DNA from: Rhodothermales bacterium
GTDB taxonomy: Bacteria > Bacteroidota > Rhodothermia > Rhodothermales > VXPQ01
Direction: 5' to 3'
Assembly (NCBI GenBank): GCA_022821845.1
Contig: JAJECT010000012.1
Location: forward strand, 67,466-131,465
Length of the DNA stretch: 64,000 bases
A program made the position numbers and the translations under genes. Positions 25,874-35,228 of this stretch are shown piece by piece. Numbering within the stretch: position 1 is the stretch's first letter; every line of letters begins with the position of its first letter. The notes beneath the pieces were generated by a model that was not told the origin of the DNA, made no database searches, and was given only the letters and a program-made list of their open reading frames with translations.

Positions 25874-28800
25874 ATGGGGACGAGCGTTCCGCCCGGGAGC
25901 AACGCGGCCCCATCGTCTGGATGGCGAAAAATAGCGTTGCGGCGAACGTGCTCATGCTGTTTTTGCTGGTCGCCGGGCTGATCGCTGCCGGAAACCTGAC
26001 GCAGGAGGTACTGCCCGACATTTCCCTGAATCGCATTCAGGCGATCGTGCCGTATCCGGGCGCTTCGCCAGGGGAAGTGGAAGAATCTGTCGTTCGCAAG
26101 ATAGAGGAACAGATTCGGCTGGTGGAAGGCGTCGAGCGTGTCGAGGCCGCGGCTTCCGAGGGGCTTGGGTCCGTCGTGGCCGAGTTCAAGTGGGGCGCGA
26201 ACATGGATCGCGCGCTGAACGCGGTCAAGGCAGAGGTGGATCGCATTGCAACGTTTCCTGCGGGTTCGGAGCGCCCCGAAGTGCGGGAAATCACGAGCAG
26301 GACAAGAATCATACGGCTGCTGGTCTACGGCGACGCGCCGGAACGCACCCTGAAGGAATTGGCGGTTGCGCTCGAAGAAGGCATCTCGTTGCTTCCCGAA
26401 GTATCCCTTGCCGAAACCAGCGGCGCCCGCCCCTACGAAATTTCCATAGAAATACCGCAGAGCCGCCTGCGCGCGTTGGGGCTTTCCCTGGAGGACGTCG
26501 CGCTTGCGGTTCGGCAAGGGTCGCTGGACCTTTCCGCCGGCAAAATATCCGCGGGCGAAGAGGAGATACTTGTTCGTACCCTTGGCCAGAATTACGAACA
26601 GGGGGATTTCGAGGATATTATCGTACTGGTTCGCCCGGACGGGACGTCGGTTCGGCTGGGCGACGTCGCCACGGTGCGGGACGGCTTCGCGGATACCGAT
26701 CTGGGCGTGCGTTACGACGGGCAGCCCGCCGTCCGCGTGGATGTGTACCGTACGGCGGACGAGCAAGTGCTGGCTATCGCCGAGGCGGTGAACGATTATC
26801 TGGCCCGCGAGTTCATGCCCACGCTGCCGGAAGGCGTTGCCGTAGCGGTCTGGGCAGACGATTCGAAGGACGTCGGGGGGCGTCTCGCGCTGATGGTCGA
26901 GAACGCCCTGCTTGGCCTCCTCCTTGTTTTCATAGCCCTGGCGCTATTTCTGCATATTCGTCTGGCCCTGTGGGTCGCGCTTGGCCTGGTGGTTTCCTTT
27001 GCGGGCACCTTTCTGGCGATGGAATGGCTGGGGGTCTCGATTAATATGTTCTCGCTGGTGGGCCTTGTGCTTGCGCTGGGCATTGTGGTGGACGATGCGA
27101 TCGTGGTCGGGGAAAGCATTTATTCGGAACGGGAACGGGGCGTTCGAGGCTTGACCGCCGCAATCCGGGGGACGCAACGGGTCAGTAGCCCCGTCATATT
27201 CTCTGTATTCACGACGGTGGCGGCGTTTGCGGCCTTGTTGTTCGTACCCGGCACGCAGGCGCAGCTGGGCCTGGCCATCCCGATGGTCGTGATCGCCGTG
27301 TTGATGCTTTCGCTGGTGGAGTCGCTGCTGGTGCTGCCGAATCACCTTGCTCATTTGCCGGATTCCGAGGCGGGGCAGGGGCGCTGGTGGACCCGCGCGC
27401 TGGACAGGGCGCGGGGCGGCGTGGACGCCTTGCTGAAGCGGATTGCGGAGGGCCCGCTGGATCGGGCGCTGCGATTCAGCGTAGCCCAACCCTGGATTGT
27501 GATCGCCGCCGCCCTGGGGCTGATCATCCTGTCGATAAGCATCGTCGCGTCGGGCATTGTCCCGAATCAGTTTGTTACCCCCATCGAAGGCAATGTGGTT
27601 TCCGCTACGCTGGAGATGCCCGTGGGGACCTCCAGCGACCGCACGGCGCACGTTGTCGTGGAACTCGAAGCGGCGGGACATCGGGCGGCGGCGCGCATAT
27701 CGGCGGATGCGTCTCGGGGCGGCGAGCCTCTGAACGTCGGCGTCCTGGTTACGATGGGCGAAGCGACGAGTCTGTACGATCCGTTGGGCGGGGATGCGGT
27801 GGACGCGGCGCGGAGCCACCTTGCGTCCGTTCAATTCAAACTCATCGATTGGGAGCGGCATGGCGTTGCGGCGTCTGCGTTTCAGCAAGCATGGCGAGAA
27901 GAAGCCGGAACGATCCCGGAAGCCCAGTCGCTCTCGATTTCGTCGAACATCGTCGCGTTGGGTTTGCCGGTGCATTTCGAGCTTTCGCATCCGGATCCGG
28001 AACAATTGACCGTGATTGCAGAGGAATTCGCCGGGGAATTACGCGCCATCGACGGCGTTTTCGATGTGCGCAGCAACCTGGACGAGGGTTTCGAGGAAAT
28101 TCAGCTGGAACTGAAGCCGGAAGCCCGAACGCTGTCTCTGACGCTTGATCGGTTTGCGTCGCAGGCGCGCGCCGCCTTTTTTGGCGTGGAGGCGTTGCGG
28201 GTGCAGCGAGGGCGGGAAGATATGCGCGTGTACGTGCGGCTTCCGGAGGAAGAAAGGGATTCTGAATTCGATATTGACCGGTATATCATGAGGACGCCCG
28301 GGGGCGGCGTTCCGTTGGGGCAGGTCGCCAACGCGCGCTTTGCCCGGTCGCCTTCCGCCATTCGCCGGGTGGATGGCCGGCGCGCCGTTACGGTCACGGC
28401 CGACGTCGATGTGCGCGTCGCCTCGGGGCCCCAGGTGAACGCGCTTCTGGAGCAAGGCATCCTGACGCGCATGGCGGCCCGATATCCTGCCTTCGACTAT
28501 GCGTTCGGAGGCGAACGGAAGCAGCAGGCAGAAGCCAATGACGCGCTGGGCAGATTGATGTCGTTCGCCCTGCTCGTCATGTACGTGCTGATGGCGATTT
28601 CCTTCGGTTCCTACATGCAGCCGCTCATCATTATGGCGGCGGTTCCGCTGGGGCTGGTCGGCGTGGTGGCGGGGCACATGGTATTAGGGATCAGCATAGG
28701 CATCTGGTCGATGTATGGGCTGGTGGGCGTGAGCGGCGTGGTCGTCAACGACGCCCTGATGATGATCAAACGCATCAACGAGCTCAGGAAATCCGGCATG

Positions 28801-29037
28801 GCGCCCGAGGAGGCCATTATTACGGGCGCCAGGAATCGTTTCCGCGCTATTCTTTTAACGTCGGTTACTACGTTCGCGGGCGTAACGCCCCTTATTCTGG
28901 AGACCAGCACCTATGCGCAACATCTTGTGCCGCTTGCTACGTCCGTCGGCTTCGGCGTACTTTTCGCGACGATACTATTGATCCCTGTGGCGCCGGCGCT
29001 TGTCGCCGTGCATTATCGTTTGCTGCCGGGACGGTAG
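25870..29037 (+). CDS. RND-family efflux pump, inner membrane subunit
   Basis: 1055 residues, full-length HAE1/AcrB-like: helix 1 near residue 18, the two periplasmic porter regions, and helix clusters at about 340-500 and 880-1040. The GIVVDDAIVVGES segment carries the paired aspartates of helix 4 that relay protons, and helix 10-12 has GVSGVVVNDALMMIKRIN. It exports drugs or other amphipathic compounds driven by the proton gradient. A lipophilic-compound role fits but the substrate is unknown. Last gene of the tolC-mfp-rnd operon; it converges with the MpaB-like gene. Confidence 0.95.
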   Translation: MNGDERSAREQRGPIVWMAKNSVAANVLMLFLLVAGLIAAGNLTQEVLPDISLNRIQAIVPYPGASPGEVEESVVRKIEEQIRLVEGVERVEAAASEGLGSVVAEFKWGANMDRALNAVKAEVDRIATFPAGSERPEVREITSRTRIIRLLVYGDAPERTLKELAVALEEGISLLPEVSLAETSGARPYEISIEIPQSRLRALGLSLEDVALAVRQGSLDLSAGKISAGEEEILVRTLGQNYEQGDFEDIIVLVRPDGTSVRLGDVATVRDGFADTDLGVRYDGQPAVRVDVYRTADEQVLAIAEAVNDYLAREFMPTLPEGVAVAVWADDSKDVGGRLALMVENALLGLLLVFIALALFLHIRLALWVALGLVVSFAGTFLAMEWLGVSINMFSLVGLVLALGIVVDDAIVVGESIYSERERGVRGLTAAIRGTQRVSSPVIFSVFTTVAAFAALLFVPGTQAQLGLAIPMVVIAVLMLSLVESLLVLPNHLAHLPDSEAGQGRWWTRALDRARGGVDALLKRIAEGPLDRALRFSVAQPWIVIAAALGLIILSISIVASGIVPNQFVTPIEGNVVSATLEMPVGTSSDRTAHVVVELEAAGHRAAARISADASRGGEPLNVGVLVTMGEATSLYDPLGGDAVDAARSHLASVQFKLIDWERHGVAASAFQQAWREEAGTIPEAQSLSISSNIVALGLPVHFELSHPDPEQLTVIAEEFAGELRAIDGVFDVRSNLDEGFEEIQLELKPEARTLSLTLDRFASQARAAFFGVEALRVQRGREDMRVYVRLPEEERDSEFDIDRYIMRTPGGGVPLGQVANARFARSPSAIRRVDGRRAVTVTADVDVRVASGPQVNALLEQGILTRMAARYPAFDYAFGGERKQQAEANDALGRLMSFALLVMYVLMAISFGSYMQPLIIMAAVPLGLVGVVAGHMVLGISIGIWSMYGLVGVSGVVVNDALMMIKRINELRKSGMAPEEAIITGARNRFRAILLTSVTTFAGVTPLILETSTYAQHLVPLATSVGFGVLFATILLIPVAPALVAVHYRLLPGR

Positions 29038-29080
29038 TTTCTGCGTACGCGCCCGCCGCAGCGCCGTCGCTGGCCTTGCC

Positions 29081-30352
29081 CTACCATTCCGTATCCTCTT
29101 CCTCTGCGTACAGTTCGGCTGGCAATCGATAATTTATGCCCGCGATATCGAATGCAGAGGCTTCGATCAGGGCCGTGAATCGGGAGAAGTGCCCGTCTTT
29201 TTTTTTGCTTCGAAACAAGCGCTCCATGACGCTGTGGTACCGGGACTGAAGCCGAAACCATGGCAATACGCCGAAGGTCCGGTCCGCAGGGTATTTCAGT
29301 TCGTCCGCCAGATTGTTTCCGATGAGCGCCCGGGACACGCGGTACACGTATCGCGCCAGCGCGCGACGGGCTTCCGGTTTCGTAACGCCTATCACCAACG
29401 GAGCCGAATTGATCAGTGCATTCGCCATCGCAATGGCCTCCAGTTCGTTTGCAGGCTCGCACATGCGGCCTAAGTAAAATATTTTTAACGCTTCTTCCTC
29501 GTCGCGATACAAAATCGTTTCGGGAACGCCCATTAAAAACCCCGAATAGCGCCATATCTGCATAAAACTCTCACGCTCTTCGAGACTGTATTCAGCGCCC
29601 AGGCTTTGCAGGTGTTTTAGCAGCCTTGCGGAAAAGGCGGAGATGGAGAATGCCATATGCGCGGAACTGATCGGGACGCCCCATGCTTCCGCATCCCAAT
29701 CCTCCGCGTTGTTCAGGAGATATCTTATTTGTGCGTGAACCAGCCGAATGCGAACGGATAATCTCCAGCCGTCCCCGCCTCGTTCCAGGCCGCCCGGCAT
29801 GAATATTTCGACCATGTGGCGGTTATTTTGCTTTAAGCGTCTGACGCCGTATTCCCGAACCCGCCCGGTTATAAAAAACGACTTGCTTATATTCGTAGAA
29901 AACCCTTCTATCAGCGTGCCTCCTACGAACGCTCCGAGCACCAGTTGCGAATTCCTGTGGAACATGCGGATGCCCGGGGTATAAGCCGAAAAATCAACCC
30001 AATCGGGCGGCGTATCCAGTTTGTTCAGGAATTTGCAAAGCGCGGGCGGCGCGTCGCGCAGCGCCTTGTCTCTTTCCGCGGGGTCTGCGGCATTCATCCC
30101 GATTTTGTACCATCGCGCCGCGTCGCCGGGCTTCAGCGACGCCATTTGTTCGATTACTTCATCGGCTTCCGGATCTCCTATAAGCGAGTGGGCCACGTAA
30201 TGGGCGGCCGTCTTGGGGTCCCGCGTCTGCGCTTTGGCATAGCCGGGAAGGTAACACGAAGGGATTTTCGTCGGTTCTTCCAGCATGCCTGGCTCGCCTG
30301 CTTGCGCGCTTGCCAGACTTGATATCTCGCCAGTTCGAGGGGGAGGGGTCAT
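29081..30352 (-). CDS. MpaB-type oxygenase family protein (DUF2236)
   Basis: 423 residues from the ATG at 30352, 17 bases after the synthase gene stop. An ATG at 30466 is also in frame but would overlap that gene by about 97 bases. The sequence is helical with DUF2236/MpaB-type features: HRNSQLVLGAFVGGTLIEGF, ITGRVREYGVRRLKQNNRHM, RIRLVHAQIRYLL, the MAFSISAFSARLLKHL segment and WRYSGFLMGVPETILYRDEEEA. Fungal MpaB is an oxygenase acting on a terpenoid side chain, and bacterial latex-clearing proteins belong to the same family. Placement right after a squalene/phytoene synthase suggests an isoprenoid substrate (inference). Confidence 0.75.
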   Translation of the reverse strand: MTPPPRTGEISSLASAQAGEPGMLEEPTKIPSCYLPGYAKAQTRDPKTAAHYVAHSLIGDPEADEVIEQMASLKPGDAARWYKIGMNAADPAERDKALRDAPPALCKFLNKLDTPPDWVDFSAYTPGIRMFHRNSQLVLGAFVGGTLIEGFSTNISKSFFITGRVREYGVRRLKQNNRHMVEIFMPGGLERGGDGWRLSVRIRLVHAQIRYLLNNAEDWDAEAWGVPISSAHMAFSISAFSARLLKHLQSLGAEYSLEERESFMQIWRYSGFLMGVPETILYRDEEEALKIFYLGRMCEPANELEAIAMANALINSAPLVIGVTKPEARRALARYVYRVSRALIGNNLADELKYPADRTFGVLPWFRLQSRYHSVMERLFRSKKKDGHFSRFTALIEASAFDIAGINYRLPAELYAEEEDTEW

Positions 30353-30369
30353 TTCGCTCAGGGCAGGCT

Positions 30370-31404
30370 TCAGGGAGAAGGCAATCGCTTCGTCAATATC
30401 CTGAAGAGGAACGTCAGCGCCCAATTCGAGCGCGCCAGGATACTGGTGAAGATAACCACTGCCCATACGCTTCGCCGCGATATTTTTACTTCCTGTCCGC
30501 TGCGGAACGCGGGGGTTGCGTGAATGCGGCGCAGGGTTAGCACGGCCATGCCCAGGGCCCACAGGCAGTGCCGCCGAATGCCCGTTTCGCGCGCGGGGAT
30601 GATCAGGGCGTACCGGAGCGCGTTTGCGAGGTGTCCTCGGGCAATCCCGACGAGTCTGGATAAGCCCTGGACGAATCCGGGGTGGGTCTGGCCCGGGGAC
30701 AAGGAGCGCAGGTCGAACCCGGCGGCCAGAAAAACGTCCCGGGGAAGCCAGCATGCGCCGCGTTCCTGGTCGTCCCATAGGTCCTTGAGAATGTTGGTCA
30801 TTTGCAAGCCTTGTCCGAAGGAGACGGACAGCGGCAGCAACTCCTCGCGACGCGCGTTGATTTCGCCGGAATAGTCGCAGAACAGTTCGGTGAGCATTTC
30901 GCCCACCACCCCGGCGACGTAATAGCAGTAGCGATCAAGATGGGGGACGTCGTTCAGGCCGCCCGGCGTGGCGTTTTGCTGAAATTCCGCCATGCCGCCC
31001 GCCATGATGCGGACGCAGCGTTCAAGCGCGGCGCGCTGGGCGGCGTTGAATCCGCTGGCGACGCGGATGACGCGGTCGGCGTTGGCGACGAGGTCCCGCT
31101 CGTCCTCGGTGGCGGCGGGCGACAGCAAGGCGCCGAGTTCCCGCGCAAACGGCTCGGCTTCTTCCCGTCCGCCGACGATTTCGGCGAAACGTTCCGCGAA
31201 CGCCCGCTTTTGCTCGGCGGAGAGGGCCGGATCGTCTTCAATGGTGTCCGTGATGCGGCACAGCAGGTAGGCATTGCCTACTACGTTGCGCAGCCCGGTC
31301 GGCAACTGCGGGATCGTAAGGGCAAAGGTCCGGGAAACGCCTTGCAGGATATGTTCCTGGTATGCGAGGTCGCTGACCGACACTGTTTCCGGGGGAGACG
31401 TCAT
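30370..31404 (-). CDS. Squalene/phytoene synthase family protein
   Basis: 344 residues from the ATG at 31404. Both aspartate-rich motifs are present: D53-TIED57 in [11 protein letters not shown], and the second in [14 protein letters not shown]. Other family signatures are [29 protein letters not shown] and [11 protein letters not shown]. The YCYYVAG...MTNILKD wording is closest to squalene synthases (farnesyl-diphosphate farnesyltransferase) rather than CrtB. The C-terminus has a hydrophobic tail that may sit at the membrane. It joins two farnesyl or geranylgeranyl diphosphates head to head. Likely cotranscribed with the MpaB-like gene. Confidence 0.88.
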   Translation of the reverse strand: MTSPPETVSVSDLAYQEHILQGVSRTFALTIPQLPTGLRNVVGNAYLLCRITDTIEDDPALSAEQKRAFAERFAEIVGGREEAEPFARELGALLSPAATEDERDLVANADRVIRVASGFNAAQRAALERCVRIMAGGMAEFQQNATPGGLNDVPHLDRYCYYVAGVVGEMLTELFCDYSGEINARREELLPLSVSFGQGLQMTNILKDLWDDQERGACWLPRDVFLAAGFDLRSLSPGQTHPGFVQGLSRLVGIARGHLANALRYALIIPARETGIRRHCLWALGMAVLTLRRIHATPAFRSGQEVKISRRSVWAVVIFTSILARSNWALTFLFRILTKRLPSP

Positions 31405-31520
31405 GGTTTTCGCTGCATACGCCTGCGGGTTTCCGCTTTCGCGCAAAGGGAAAGGTATGCGGTTTATTGCAAATTTGTCAAGCGCAGGGCATTTGCTCGG
31501 CGCGGCGAGCGCCAATGTAG

Positions 31521-32162
31521 TCAGTCCCAAAGGTGGTTTTTCGGGGGAAACCACGCCTGCAATGTTTCCCGGAGTTCGACGAAAGCGGGATCCTTGCAGG
31601 CTTCCGGCTGCGAAATACGGGCAATTTTCTTGAATAGCGCGGAAGAACGCTTTACCCTTTTGCGTTTTAGCGCTTCTTCCATCGCAAGCTTTGGGTCGGA
31701 AGGTTTGAGGGCGCCATCTGCCCAAAGTCCACAAGCCCGTAACCATTGCCTGAGCGCGTCAAAGTCATTGCCCCAGCCAAGGACTTCCGCAACTTTTCCA
31801 GACGGCGCCCATATCCAGTTTTCGAGTTCCGGCTCAATGACGATTGCCTTGCACCGACCTTTCCAGCCGTTCCGTTCAAGGCCCTTCTGAACGTTTTGTT
31901 GTAATTTTTCTCTACCCAAAGATTCTTTGCCGCAACCCTGGAGGTCAAAAACCACCAAGGCGTATTCGTGACTTTGAAGGCGGGGCCTCAACAGGGAAAC
32001 AGCATGCGTTCGGCATCCCGGATCGCGTTGTGGGTGTACCTCGATATCATACGCTATTTGCCGGCTCCCCGGTCGTCTGTGTCGCGCCAGCAGTCCCTTG
32101 AAGGCCTGTTCCATATTGCTGTCCGCAACAAGAACGAACAAGTCTTTGGCATAGCCGCTCAT
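31521..32162 (-). CDS. TOPRIM-like/DUF4276-like partner of an AAA ATPase, unknown function
   Basis: 213 residues, start coupled to the upstream ATPase by an ATGA overlap (32159-32162). The pattern of acidic positions fits a TOPRIM-type or similar nuclease fold: [13 protein letters not shown] (D14, E18), [12 protein letters not shown] (D73) after a predicted strand, and [12 protein letters not shown] (E110, E112, E114). I recall uncharacterised relatives beside AAA ATPases but no named function. By analogy to OLD, PARIS and similar ATPase-TOPRIM pairs it may be the effector of a two-gene defence module. The function is not shown by the sequence. Confidence 0.55.
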   Translation of the reverse strand: MSGYAKDLFVLVADSNMEQAFKGLLARHRRPGSRQIAYDIEVHPQRDPGCRTHAVSLLRPRLQSHEYALVVFDLQGCGKESLGREKLQQNVQKGLERNGWKGRCKAIVIEPELENWIWAPSGKVAEVLGWGNDFDALRQWLRACGLWADGALKPSDPKLAMEEALKRKRVKRSSALFKKIARISQPEACKDPAFVELRETLQAWFPPKNHLWD

Positions 32163-33424
32163 CCCATGATTCCTCGCGCAAATAACACGTCTGTGTCCAC
32201 GGTTCCTTGCCAATCCCGCAAGATGGGGTGATCTGCGCCGCGCACGATGTCCGTAGCTCCGTTTTTCTTATCGAAGCATAACACCTCCTCAGGGCGGGCC
32301 ATTTGCAGGAAGGCGGATGAATGGGTAGCCGCCAGCGCCTGCGAATCATAGGCCGACGCCAATGAATCGTACACAGCCTGGATTGCAAGCGGGTGAATGC
32401 CGTTTTCGGGTTCTTCCAGCAAATAGAGATACCCTTCTTCGGACAGATACGGAATGAGCGTGAGCGCCAGAAACCGGAGCGTACCGTCGGAAATTCCCCA
32501 GGACGGTACGCAAATACCCGTGTCGTACTTGATCTCAAGGTAGGCGTGCCGATCGTCGTCGCGTTCTCGTACTCGAATTTCCGTGACGTCCTTCAGGGCG
32601 GTGCGAATATGCTCCAGCCAGTCCGCGTAATTTTTCCGGTTATTCTCTTGCAAATTCCTGATCGTCCAGGGAAGGTTCGCGCCGTCGCTGGAAAAGCCGT
32701 TGCGTCGCAGCGCAGGGGGACTGGCCTTGCGCATCTTCACGCTGTCCAGCGCCAGGAGTTTTACCTGCGTCGCCAGCATGCGTTTTACGCTGGTGGCGAC
32801 GGGGAACACGTCAGTGGACTCGGGCAAGTTGCCGAGCGTTGAACGATACGGACCGAAGGAAATACTGGTGGCCCAGCCTTTTCCCGCTGATGACGAGACT
32901 TCGCTGTGGAAAGTATCCCTGCCTTCGGGGGATTTGCTGAGTATGGTTCGTACGCCAGAGTGACCACCACCCAGCAAGATGCCAGGGACCGGGTTCAGGG
33001 GGGAAGGAAATATGGACAGTTGTCGTTCTTCCCGGTTACGGCGAGGCATAAGCAGGCCTCTTTCCGATTCGATAATGGCCGCTTCGTTTGCCTTTGCCTT
33101 TATGGCTACCTCATAACGAAATATTTCAAAGTTCTTTTCAGGGGCCAACCTGTTTTTGATTGCGTCGGAAATATCGAATTCCACCGCCAGTTCGAAACCA
33201 GGGTTGTCTGTGGGCCTTCCCCAAACAAGGTCCTGAAAGTTGTCGGTGCGTTTTTCTACAGCCGCCTCAAGGCCATCCTGCACCATGTCGCCGAGGAAGG
33301 CCACCACGTCGAATAACGTACTCTTCCCGCTGGCGTTAGGGCCAACCAGGACATGGAAAGAATCCATCGCCACATCCACATGGCGAAGACAACGGTAATT
33401 CAGGGCCTGGATGCGACGAATCAT
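32159..33424 (-). CDS. AAA/SMC-like ATPase (AAA_21 type) of a two-gene module
   Basis: 421 residues, an ABC/SMC-like ATPase of the AAA15/AAA_21 kind: N-terminal IRRIQALNYRCLRHVDV, Walker A GPNASGKST (about 28-36), an insertion with no recognised domain, the signature-like SWGISDGTLRFLALTLI, Walker B YLYLLEEPENGIHP and the histidine switch ALAATHSSAFL. Enzymes of this class commonly act as sensors or regulators with a nuclease partner, here the coupled TOPRIM-like gene. The two genes are somewhat lower in GC than their neighbours and sit between housekeeping-type genes, consistent with acquisition. Confidence 0.85.
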   Translation of the reverse strand: MIRRIQALNYRCLRHVDVAMDSFHVLVGPNASGKSTLFDVVAFLGDMVQDGLEAAVEKRTDNFQDLVWGRPTDNPGFELAVEFDISDAIKNRLAPEKNFEIFRYEVAIKAKANEAAIIESERGLLMPRRNREERQLSIFPSPLNPVPGILLGGGHSGVRTILSKSPEGRDTFHSEVSSSAGKGWATSISFGPYRSTLGNLPESTDVFPVATSVKRMLATQVKLLALDSVKMRKASPPALRRNGFSSDGANLPWTIRNLQENNRKNYADWLEHIRTALKDVTEIRVRERDDDRHAYLEIKYDTGICVPSWGISDGTLRFLALTLIPYLSEEGYLYLLEEPENGIHPLAIQAVYDSLASAYDSQALAATHSSAFLQMARPEEVLCFDKKNGATDIVRGADHPILRDWQGTVDTDVLFARGIMG

Positions 33425-33514
33425 CGGAGCGTGTCGCAGAGCGGTTTCGGAAGGGTTCGCGTCCTTAATCTAACCAAAACCCTTGTTTCAAACCCTGCAA
33501 ACTTCCCTGTTTCC

Positions 33515-35065
33515 TCAGAATCCCACCCGTACGCCCAGCAGGAAGCGGTGCTTCGTTATGTTCTCTTCGACGAGCGGCGGATCCGCGACATGCAAGTACG
33601 GGCTGTACTGGTCGCGGTATTCCACGCCCGTCCACGCCGCATCCACATGAAACTGGTCCGAGAAGCTATACGACGCGCCCAGGGACAGGAAGCCCCGGTC
33701 GCGATCCGATTCGCCGCTGCCCTCCGAGACCTTCAGGTCGAACGAATCGGGATAGTTGGCTATGCCGCCGCGCAAAGTAATACTTCCAAATGCGTACGAC
33801 GCGCCGAGCCGCATATTCCAGACCGGCTCCATGGTATCCCGTATTTCCCGGTTCAAATCTCTGTACGCGTCGCTGTCCGCCTCATGCCCGTCGAACTCCG
33901 TCTGGGACCAGTCCACGTATTCCATATCCACCGCCAGAAGCAGGTTTCCGAGTTCCCATGACACGCCGCCCCCGATGCGCCAGGGCGTACGCAATTCGTA
34001 TTCGTACTGGTAGTCGATCTCGGCGTCCAGCGAGCCGCCTTCGTCGAACCAGGTTGCAAGTTCCCGGTAATGGGTTTCGCTTATTTCGTAGAACGTCGGC
34101 GTTTCTATCGAGAGGCCCGCGCGCAACCCGCTCGAAAACGTCGTCGATACCCCGCCGCGCACATTGAATCCGCTCAGGTCTGAATCGAAACCCTCTTCGT
34201 ACCGCAAGCGCTGAAAACCAAGCAGGGAACCGGCGGGCAGGATGACCTCGTAATCTTCCGCTGTGTTTTCGCCGTAGGCGTCCTCTTCCTCGTATGCGTT
34301 GTCTATCCGGTACGAACCGAAGGCGAAGTTGGCGGACAAGCCGACCATCACGTTCCGGCTCGCCTCCCATGCGCCACCGAGGCTCAATTCGTGCATGCGT
34401 CCTTTTTCGAGTACGTCTCCCGTTTGCCCGATTCGCGTACCCGGCGCAACGGCCTCATAGAAAAGCGCGCCGTCCGTCTCCACGTTTTCCTCCAGAAATT
34501 CAATGGCGCCGCCTTCGTAGGCCAGTTCGAGAATGTCGCTGGAGAAAACCGGATAATATCCGTCGTCGTCCTTGTCTATCGTAAACTCGTCGCTATAGGG
34601 CAGCCACGAAGCGCTGATGGAACTGGAGGAGTTCGTGCCGGCAAAAGCAAGATTGCGGTCGAACGTGCCCAGTTCGTTGAGCGCGGCGCCCAGCACGAAT
34701 GACCCTTGCGACGTCGGAAACTTCTGGATCCAGGCCAGATTGCCGAGGCGCGTCGTGCGCACGTCGGTTTCCGCTTCGGACGACATGCGAATGCCGGTCA
34801 GGTATTTCGAGGCGTCCGTGGCGGAGAACGCATGCAGGGAGCCGCCGGCCTCCGAATTCTTGAAATAGCCCAGCCCGGCGGGATTCGTACGCAATGCGCC
34901 GTAATCCGCCACGCCGGCCATGCCCACGCCCGCCATGCCCGCCATGCGCGGGCCCGTCGCCGGAGACCTTGAGGTGTAAACGTACATGTTGTCGAGGGTC
35001 TGCGCATACGCGGGAGACCCCGCGAGCAGGACAAGGACAAATACGGATAGAAGGCGCCTTTTCAT
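33515..35065 (-). CDS. FadL/OmpP1-type outer membrane transport protein
   Basis: 516 residues with a signal peptide (RLLSVFVLVLLAGSPAYAQ) and a beta-barrel-like body with alternating polar and aromatic residues, ending in the aromatic GVRVGF C-terminus typical of outer membrane proteins. The N-terminus after the signal (GPRMAGMAGVGMAGVADYGALRTNPAGLGY) matches the FadL-type plug/NPA motif. It probably lets hydrophobic compounds such as fatty acids through the outer membrane. Confidence 0.8.
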   Translation of the reverse strand: MKRRLLSVFVLVLLAGSPAYAQTLDNMYVYTSRSPATGPRMAGMAGVGMAGVADYGALRTNPAGLGYFKNSEAGGSLHAFSATDASKYLTGIRMSSEAETDVRTTRLGNLAWIQKFPTSQGSFVLGAALNELGTFDRNLAFAGTNSSSSISASWLPYSDEFTIDKDDDGYYPVFSSDILELAYEGGAIEFLEENVETDGALFYEAVAPGTRIGQTGDVLEKGRMHELSLGGAWEASRNVMVGLSANFAFGSYRIDNAYEEEDAYGENTAEDYEVILPAGSLLGFQRLRYEEGFDSDLSGFNVRGGVSTTFSSGLRAGLSIETPTFYEISETHYRELATWFDEGGSLDAEIDYQYEYELRTPWRIGGGVSWELGNLLLAVDMEYVDWSQTEFDGHEADSDAYRDLNREIRDTMEPVWNMRLGASYAFGSITLRGGIANYPDSFDLKVSEGSGESDRDRGFLSLGASYSFSDQFHVDAAWTGVEYRDQYSPYLHVADPPLVEENITKHRFLLGVRVGF

Positions 35066-35228
35066 GGGAATACCTGTCTGGTTTGGTTCTGGATTAGCGT
35101 ATTGATAGACCAGGTTTTTGGGTTCGCAAGGGCACAGGACGGGTTAGGGATCGCTGAAAAAGCGCGATCCTGACCATACTTCCGGGGTAGGCGGCCGAGC
35201 CGTCGCTATACCGGCCGATGCGGTATGC

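Noticed and set aside
29081..30778. Long N-terminal extension of the MpaB-like gene
   Set aside because: The first ~140 residues are an out-of-frame reading of the squalene synthase gene; ATG at 30352 starts the family-like part.
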